From NCBI GenBank assembly GCA_022712815.1, contig JAFLJW010000335.1:1-10652 (forward strand): a stretch of 10,652 bases of DNA, read 5' to 3'. The notes under the pieces are model-generated. The model was not told where the DNA came from. It searched no databases and saw only the letters and a program-made list of their open reading frames with translations. Every line of letters begins with the position of its first letter. The first letter of the stretch is position 1. A program made the position numbers and the translations under genes. This stretch comes from Pseudodesulfovibrio sp. GTDB lineage: Bacteria; Desulfobacterota; Desulfovibrionia; Desulfovibrionales; Desulfovibrionaceae. Positions 6,430 through 10,652 of the stretch are shown in pieces.

Positions 6430-7830
6430 ATGCCGTCAAAGAATATTTACATACCTGAACTTCTCGTCCCTGCCGGAGACATGGAGAAACTTGAGACCGC
6501 CATTCTGTATGGGGCGGATGCCGTCTACCTTGGTGGCGACACCTTGAACCTGCGCGCCGGTGCAGGCGGATTCACCGAAGCCGAGCTTGCCACCGGGCTG
6601 GAAAAGGCACGGGCGGCAGGGGTGAAGGCGTACTTTGTCCTGAACGTCTATCCTCGTGAAAGCATGTTGCCCCAAGTCCGTAAATACATCGAAATGTTAA
6701 GAGAGCTGAAGCCGGACGGGGTCATCGCCGCAGATCCGGGCGTGATTAGAATGCTGCGCCGCGAACTTCCTGAAGTGCCGGTTCACGTCAGTACACAGGC
6801 GAACACGTCCAACTCGGAATCTGTCCGGTTCTGGCGTGAATGCGGGGCCAAACGGGTCAATGTGGCGCGTGAACTCCGTTCCCAGGAGCTCATGGAGATG
6901 CTCGCCATCACCCGTAAGCAGATGCCGAACATGGAACTTGAGGTGTTTGTACACGGCTCCATGTGCATGGCTATTTCCGGGCGATGCTACATGTCCGCCT
7001 TGCTCAATGACCGGCCCGGCAATCTGGGTGAATGTTCGCACCCCTGCCGCTATGAATACAAGCCGACTTCCATTACGTTTGAGGAGCGGACCCGGCCCGG
7101 CGAACCGCTGTGGGAAATACGCGAATATGGTGGAGATTCCGGCGAAAATTTCACCTTTGAAACCGATGACGATGAATTTTTCTTTGAGCCTCCGGGTTCT
7201 GACGAGTCCGGCACCGAAGCACCCATAGACCCGGCCTTGTCCCTGGCCCACGACACGGGCGGATGGACCAAGTTTTTCGCAGCTCAGGACCTCTGCCTGT
7301 TGCATTATCTGGAGTGGTTCTCGCGGATGAAGGTCACCTCGGTAAAGCTGGAAGGGCGCACTAAAAGCTCGGCCTATCTGGCTCAGGTGGTGGACGCGTA
7401 CAAGACCGCGCTCACAGACATTTCCAAGGGAGAATTCAAGGCTGAGAAATATTTGTCCGAACTGGTCAACGCAGCCACACGCCCCATGACCACCGGATTC
7501 TTCGACCCGGCCCGGCGCGGGGCCATCGCCATGCCACCGGATGAAGGCGAAAAACGCCCGGTGCTGGCTCGTATTCTGGAGCAGGCAAGTGACGGCAAAT
7601 GGCTCATCCAGACCAAATCCCGCTGGAGAACCGAAGAAGACATGGAATTACTCATCCCCGGCCTCGTCCGGCCCCGAATTTCATCCGAAGACTACGGCGT
7701 GGAAAACGATCAGGGCGTGGGCCTCAATATCTCCCACCCCGGCCAGCGCGGCCTGCTGATCTGCGACCACCCGGAAATCAGACCGGGCATGTTCATTCGT
7801 CAACCCTGGGATATGGATGGGCTGGAATAG
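6430..7830 (+). CDS. Peptidase U32 family protein, YegQ/TrhP-like (tRNA U34 hydroxylation)
   Basis: 466 residues from ATG 6430, which has GGGAG seven bases upstream; a TTG at 6409 would add seven residues and is less likely. The N-terminal half has the U32 pattern: PELLVPAGDMEKLETAILYGADAVYLGG split across 9-36, NLRAGAGGF (40-48), HVSTQANTSN (119-128) and VFVHGSMCM (172-180). Four cysteines, C179, C186, C202 and C206 (GRC, then ECSHPCR), match the cluster that in related U32 proteins (UbiU/UbiV, RlhA, TrhP) is tied to iron-sulfur binding. The core continues with SVKLEGRTKS (304-313), and the C-terminal domain resembles YegQ. Despite the name, these proteins are now linked to RNA or ubiquinone hydroxylation; TrhP makes 5-hydroxyuridine at tRNA position 34. 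RlhA-like function cannot be excluded. An acidic stretch at about 230-277 appears inserted. It follows the PHP gene by 55 bases in the same direction, probably one operon. Confidence 0.88.
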   Translation: MPSKNIYIPELLVPAGDMEKLETAILYGADAVYLGGDTLNLRAGAGGFTEAELATGLEKARAAGVKAYFVLNVYPRESMLPQVRKYIEMLRELKPDGVIAADPGVIRMLRRELPEVPVHVSTQANTSNSESVRFWRECGAKRVNVARELRSQELMEMLAITRKQMPNMELEVFVHGSMCMAISGRCYMSALLNDRPGNLGECSHPCRYEYKPTSITFEERTRPGEPLWEIREYGGDSGENFTFETDDDEFFFEPPGSDESGTEAPIDPALSLAHDTGGWTKFFAAQDLCLLHYLEWFSRMKVTSVKLEGRTKSSAYLAQVVDAYKTALTDISKGEFKAEKYLSELVNAATRPMTTGFFDPARRGAIAMPPDEGEKRPVLARILEQASDGKWLIQTKSRWRTEEDMELLIPGLVRPRISSEDYGVENDQGVGLNISHPGQRGLLICDHPEIRPGMFIRQPWDMDGLE

Positions 7831-7846
7831 TAGTCCAAATGCTTGT

Positions 7847-7875
7847 GGTTAAGAAAATTTTAACCCGTTTCTTTT
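7847..7875 (+). terminator. Candidate intrinsic terminator of the PHP/U32 operon
   Basis: Seventeen bases after the stop of the U32 gene, ggttaa (7847-7852) and ttaacc (7860-7865) form a stem extendable by two pairs, one of them G-U. A T-rich run (tttctttt, 7868-7875) follows. The stem is AT-rich but the geometry fits rho-independent termination. Confidence 0.5.
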
Positions 7876-7943
7876 ATCTTGATAATTCTTAATTAAGGTT
7901 TTTACATTTTTTTTAACTATAAAGGTAGATGGTAAAAATATCC

Positions 7944-7959
7944 TTGTCTTTTTTGACAA
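7944..7959 (-). terminator. Weak hairpin downstream of the Fic gene
   Basis: ttgtc (7944-7948) and gacaa (7955-7959) flank six T residues. Read on the minus strand this lies about 25 bases after the Fic stop and is followed by a run containing attttt. The five-pair stem is short, so this is only a possible terminator. Confidence 0.25.
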
Positions 7960-7982
7960 TGCCATGTTTTTTGCTGGTTGTA

Positions 7983-9119
7983 CTACTTGTCTAAATACAG
8001 TTCAAAATAGTTGCGGAAGAAATACTGACGGTTTCTACGGTAACCAGTAGTTTCATATAATATGCCGAGTTTGATGAATTCGAGGATTAGAGAATTTGCT
8101 GTTGGGCGCGAGACTCCGAGCAATTTTTCAATCTGAGGTCCAGCCAGATATGGGCGTACATATAATTCTTCCAGAAGTCTGGTTCCATTGTGCATACGCC
8201 CCCCAAGACTTTGGATGCGAGACCGCATGTCTTCGCGCATGGAAATAATGTTTTGAAAGGTCTCAACACCTTTTCGAGCTGTATCTCTGACTGCGACCAA
8301 AAAAAATCTTACCCATTGTCCTAAATCATCAGATTCACGAACAGTGGTTAGCGAATCATAGTATTGCCCTTTGTATTTTGCCAAATGTGCTGAGAGATAA
8401 AGGGATGGCTTGGCAAGCAGCCCTTTGTCGAGAAGATAGAGGCCAATGAGCAACCTGCCAATTCTGCCATTACCATCAAGAAATGGGTGTATTGTCTCAA
8501 ACTGGTAGTGACTGATTGCAATGCGAATGAGGTGTGGGACATTTATTTTTTCATTATGCCAAAATTTTTCCAGATCACTTAGGAGTTCAGGAAGTTCGTC
8601 ATGATGGGGAGGGATGAAGACGGCATCGGATAGAGATGTTCCACCAATCCAATTTTGTGAACGTCTGAATTCACCAGGCGTTTTGCGGTCACCGCGAACC
8701 CCGTCGAGCAAACGTTCATGTGTCTGCCGCAGCAGGCGATTTGAGAGGGGAATATCCTCAAGCTCTTTGATGGCCATATTCATGGCCATTATGTAATTTT
8801 GTACTTCCTGCCAGTCATCGCGTTTTTCATCAGCAATATATTCTTTCTCGACAACTGCTTCATCCATTTTAGTCTGCGTGCCTTCAATTTGGCTGGACGT
8901 GTTGGCTTCTTTGACAACATGCATGAAAATAAATCGGTCTACATCCGGAACAATAAGAGAAAAAGTATCCAACTGAGCAAGAGCGGTGCTGGCCTCTTCC
9001 AAAAGACGATTTATGCGGGCATCGTCCCAAGTCCATTCCTGATTGATGGGAATCGGACTGAAACTTTTATACTTAAATTGTTGTTTGTAGATACCTGTTT
9101 TAAAATTTTCGAGTTTCAT
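7983..9119 (-). CDS. Fic family AMP-transferase, class II, with C-terminal winged helix
   Basis: 378 residues from the ATG at 9119, chosen because GGAGG lies four bases upstream on the minus strand; a TTG at 9140 would add seven residues. An N-terminal domain of about 1-70 precedes the inhibitory motif SSQIEG (S75 to E79, G80), the [ST]xxxE[GN] pattern of class II Fic proteins, in which Glu blocks ATP positioning. The catalytic loop is complete: HPFLDGNGRIGR at 211-222, with H211 as base and D215 for metal. The C-terminus (about 315-378) looks like a winged helix (AGPQIEKLLGVSRPTANSLI), as in SoFic-like proteins. The expected activity is transfer of AMP from ATP to a target hydroxyl; the target is unknown. 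No antitoxin partner is visible, consistent with an internal inhibitory helix. The gene is AT-richer than its neighbours (single lines of 60 bases run about 33-55% GC), suggesting horizontal acquisition. Confidence 0.93.
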   Translation of the reverse strand: MKLENFKTGIYKQQFKYKSFSPIPINQEWTWDDARINRLLEEASTALAQLDTFSLIVPDVDRFIFMHVVKEANTSSQIEGTQTKMDEAVVEKEYIADEKRDDWQEVQNYIMAMNMAIKELEDIPLSNRLLRQTHERLLDGVRGDRKTPGEFRRSQNWIGGTSLSDAVFIPPHHDELPELLSDLEKFWHNEKINVPHLIRIAISHYQFETIHPFLDGNGRIGRLLIGLYLLDKGLLAKPSLYLSAHLAKYKGQYYDSLTTVRESDDLGQWVRFFLVAVRDTARKGVETFQNIISMREDMRSRIQSLGGRMHNGTRLLEELYVRPYLAGPQIEKLLGVSRPTANSLILEFIKLGILYETTGYRRNRQYFFRNYFELYLDK

Positions 9120-9165
9120 GTCGCCTCCATTTGAAGGCAAATATGTACCTGCCTGTCATCAAAAA

Positions 9166-9176
9166 GCAAGTCTTGC
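9166..9176. repeat. Short palindrome in the Fic leader
   Basis: gcaag-t-cttgc is a five-base inverted repeat with a one-base centre, 46 bases upstream of the Fic start. On the minus strand it is followed by TTTTT, but the one-base loop makes a terminator hairpin unlikely. It could be a protein-binding site. Confidence 0.25.
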
Positions 9177-9221
9177 AGGATATTTCGTAGAAAATTTGTT
9201 TTTGAAACAGAGTCTGCCATT

Positions 9222-9242
9222 ATTTGATAAAGTTAATCAAAT
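9222..9242. promoter_or_regulatory. Inverted repeat between the RND gene and the Fic gene
   Basis: Perfect seven-base arms, atttgat (9222-9228) and atcaaat (9236-9242), flank a seven-base centre. The repeat starts at the last base of the RND stop codon. It could serve as a terminator-like hairpin for the RND gene, though no T-run follows, or as an operator upstream of Fic, about 100 bases before its start. Confidence 0.35.
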
Positions 9243-10652
9243 CAACCTGTTGCCTTACCGTACAACGCATAATACCCGCTCGGCACGACAACCAGCGTGA
9301 ACAGCGTAGAGGCCAGCAAGCCGAAGATTAGTGCCCAGGCCAGACCGGAGAATATTGGGTCAAAGGTGATGGGCCATGCTCCGAGGGCGGTGGTCAGGGC
9401 GGTGAGCACGATGGGTCGCATTCGGACTGCGCCAGACTGGACTATGGCCTCCTTGAGCGGCTTGCCGGATTTTACTTCCTTCTGGATGAAATCAATGAGC
9501 ACCAGCGAGTTGCGGATGACGATGCCGCCCAGCGCGATCATGCCGATCATGGAGGTGGCGGTGAAGAATACCGGGTCGCCGTAGCCGCCGACAGTTCCTC
9601 CAGCAATGAGATTGAGCAGCCAGAATCCGGGCATGATGCCGAGCAATGTCAGCGGGATGGCAGACATTATCAGGAGCGGCAGCAGGAAGGAGCCGGTTTC
9701 GGCTATCAGCAAGATATAGATGCCCATGAGCGCGGCTGCGTTGGCTATGCCCAGATCACGGAAGACATCAAGGGTGATCTTCCATTCCCCTTCACCAGCC
9801 CATTCGGCGCGGGTGCCGGGAGGCATGGGGTCGTCCCTGAGTCGCGATTGCAAATCAAGCACTGCCTCGCCCGGGGGGATGCCCGCAGTGTCGGCAAAGA
9901 CGTAGGCCACGCGTTTCAGATTTTTGTGGTAGATCGGCTGCTCTGCCGGGACTTCACGGAAACTTCCCAGCTCGGCCAGCGGGACCATGGCCCCGCCCGG
10001 TGTCTTGATTCGCAGTTCTCCCAGCGTGTCCGGCCCGGTTCGCAGGGCCACCGGCAGCACCATGCGGATGGGCAACGGCTGACGCTCATGCGCCATATGC
10101 ACGGATGCCGGAATTGCTCCGGACAGGGCCAGACGCAGGGTTTCCACTACATCGGCGGCAGTGACGCCGTGCAGGGCTGCCTTTTCCTTGTCCAAAACAA
10201 AATCAATCATCATCCGGTCGGTTTCGGAGGAGTCGTCCAGATCCACCAGACCGTGCTCGGTTTCCATGAGCGAACCAATATGCTTTGCGCCGTCTATGAG
10301 CGACGAATAGGGCAGGCCGGGCTTGCCGTATATCTCCGTGGTCAGGGTCGCAATCACTGGCGGACCGGGCGGGGTCTCGATGAGTTTGAGCGTTGCGCCA
10401 TGCTTTTTGGCGATGGCATCCAGATCGTTGCGCAACCGGAGTCCAAGGGCGTGGCTTTGCTGGTTTCGCTCGGATTTGTCCACCAGATTGATGCGGATAT
10501 CCGCAAGATTTGGCTGTTCGCGCCAGTAATAGTGACGGACCATGCCATTGAAATCCATGGGTGACGGAGAACCGGAATAGGTGACGTAGTTGGTCACTTC
10601 CGGCACCCCGCGCAGGTAGCTCTCAAAGTCGCGCAAGGCCCGGTCCGTCCGC
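9242..10652 (-). CDS. RND efflux transporter permease, C-terminal part
   Basis: The frame is open to the window edge (the first visible residues are RTDRALRDFESYL), so this is the 3' part of a longer gene, about 470 codons seen; full RND pumps have about 1,000-1,050. The visible portion holds periplasmic porter-type sequence (PGPPVIATLTTEIYG, then a beta-rich stretch to GEGEWK), followed by the last membrane helices. These include IANAAALMGIYILLIAETG, LLPLLIMSAIPLTLLG and the family signature GGIVIRNSLVLIDFIQ, then RMRPIVLTALTTALGAWP and a final helix ending VVVPSGYYALYG. RND permeases use proton-motive force to expel drugs, metals or lipids with a periplasmic adaptor and an outer-membrane channel, which would lie upstream, outside the window. 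The proton-relay residues are in the missing half, so activity and substrate cannot be judged. Confidence 0.92.
   Translation of the reverse strand, partial: RTDRALRDFESYLRGVPEVTNYVTYSGSPSPMDFNGMVRHYYWREQPNLADIRINLVDKSERNQQSHALGLRLRNDLDAIAKKHGATLKLIETPPGPPVIATLTTEIYGKPGLPYSSLIDGAKHIGSLMETEHGLVDLDDSSETDRMMIDFVLDKEKAALHGVTAADVVETLRLALSGAIPASVHMAHERQPLPIRMVLPVALRTGPDTLGELRIKTPGGAMVPLAELGSFREVPAEQPIYHKNLKRVAYVFADTAGIPPGEAVLDLQSRLRDDPMPPGTRAEWAGEGEWKITLDVFRDLGIANAAALMGIYILLIAETGSFLLPLLIMSAIPLTLLGIMPGFWLLNLIAGGTVGGYGDPVFFTATSMIGMIALGGIVIRNSLVLIDFIQKEVKSGKPLKEAIVQSGAVRMRPIVLTALTTALGAWPITFDPIFSGLAWALIFGLLASTLFTLVVVPSGYYALYGKATG

Noticed and set aside
9848..10564. 238-codon plus-strand frame across the RND gene
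   Set aside because: Antisense to a strongly supported RND permease; the translation is rich in Gln, His and Arg without domain structure.
9242..10652. RND gene as a truncated pseudogene
   Set aside because: The frame is open to the window edge and the C-terminal end is complete; the missing part is simply outside the window.

Overview
The window reads as a piece of a Gram-negative bacterial chromosome of moderate to high GC. The mix of genes (ExbD/TonB-type energy transduction, a many-PAS histidine kinase with a NarL-type regulator, a Trm112-like protein, an RND pump) and the codon style suggest a Desulfovibrio-like deltaproteobacterium. That placement is an inference from style, not from a marker gene. 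No rRNA, tRNA, CRISPR array or insertion sequence was seen.

Layout. (1) Bases 1-1719, plus strand: the 3' end of an ExbD/TolR gene, followed with no gap (TAA then GTG) by a 484-residue protein. Its first 110 residues look like TonB (membrane anchor with Ser16-xxx-His20, then a Pro/Glu-rich stalk). Its C-terminal half looks like an alpha/beta hydrolase and not like the TonB receptor-binding domain. The hydrolase nucleophile elbow has Gly where Ser is expected. (2) Bases 1869-5001, plus strand: a two-component pair, an 821-residue four-PAS kinase of the HisKA_3 type and a NarL/FixJ response regulator whose ribosome binding site lies inside the kinase gene. (3) Bases 5074-5265, minus strand: a small four-cysteine Trm112/YcaR-like protein, convergent with the regulator. 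(4) Bases 5514-7830, plus strand: a PHP-domain phosphoesterase of the RNase AM/TrpH type and a U32 family protein closest to YegQ/TrhP, probably one operon. (5) Bases 7983-9119, minus strand: a class II Fic AMP-transferase with a C-terminal winged helix, in a visibly AT-richer stretch that looks acquired. (6) Bases 9242-10652, minus strand: the C-terminal half of an RND efflux pump, running off the window.

How the parts fit. Segment 1 is the most unusual. An ExbD is directly coupled to a protein that has the TonB membrane end but carries a probable pseudo-hydrolase in the periplasm, so proton-motive force may drive something other than a standard outer-membrane receptor. Segments 3 and 4 share an RNA theme (a methyltransferase-partner fold, an RNA-end or nucleotide phosphatase, a likely tRNA hydroxylation protein). 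The kinase/regulator pair has no obvious target in the window. The Fic gene appears to be an independent insertion downstream of the RND gene.
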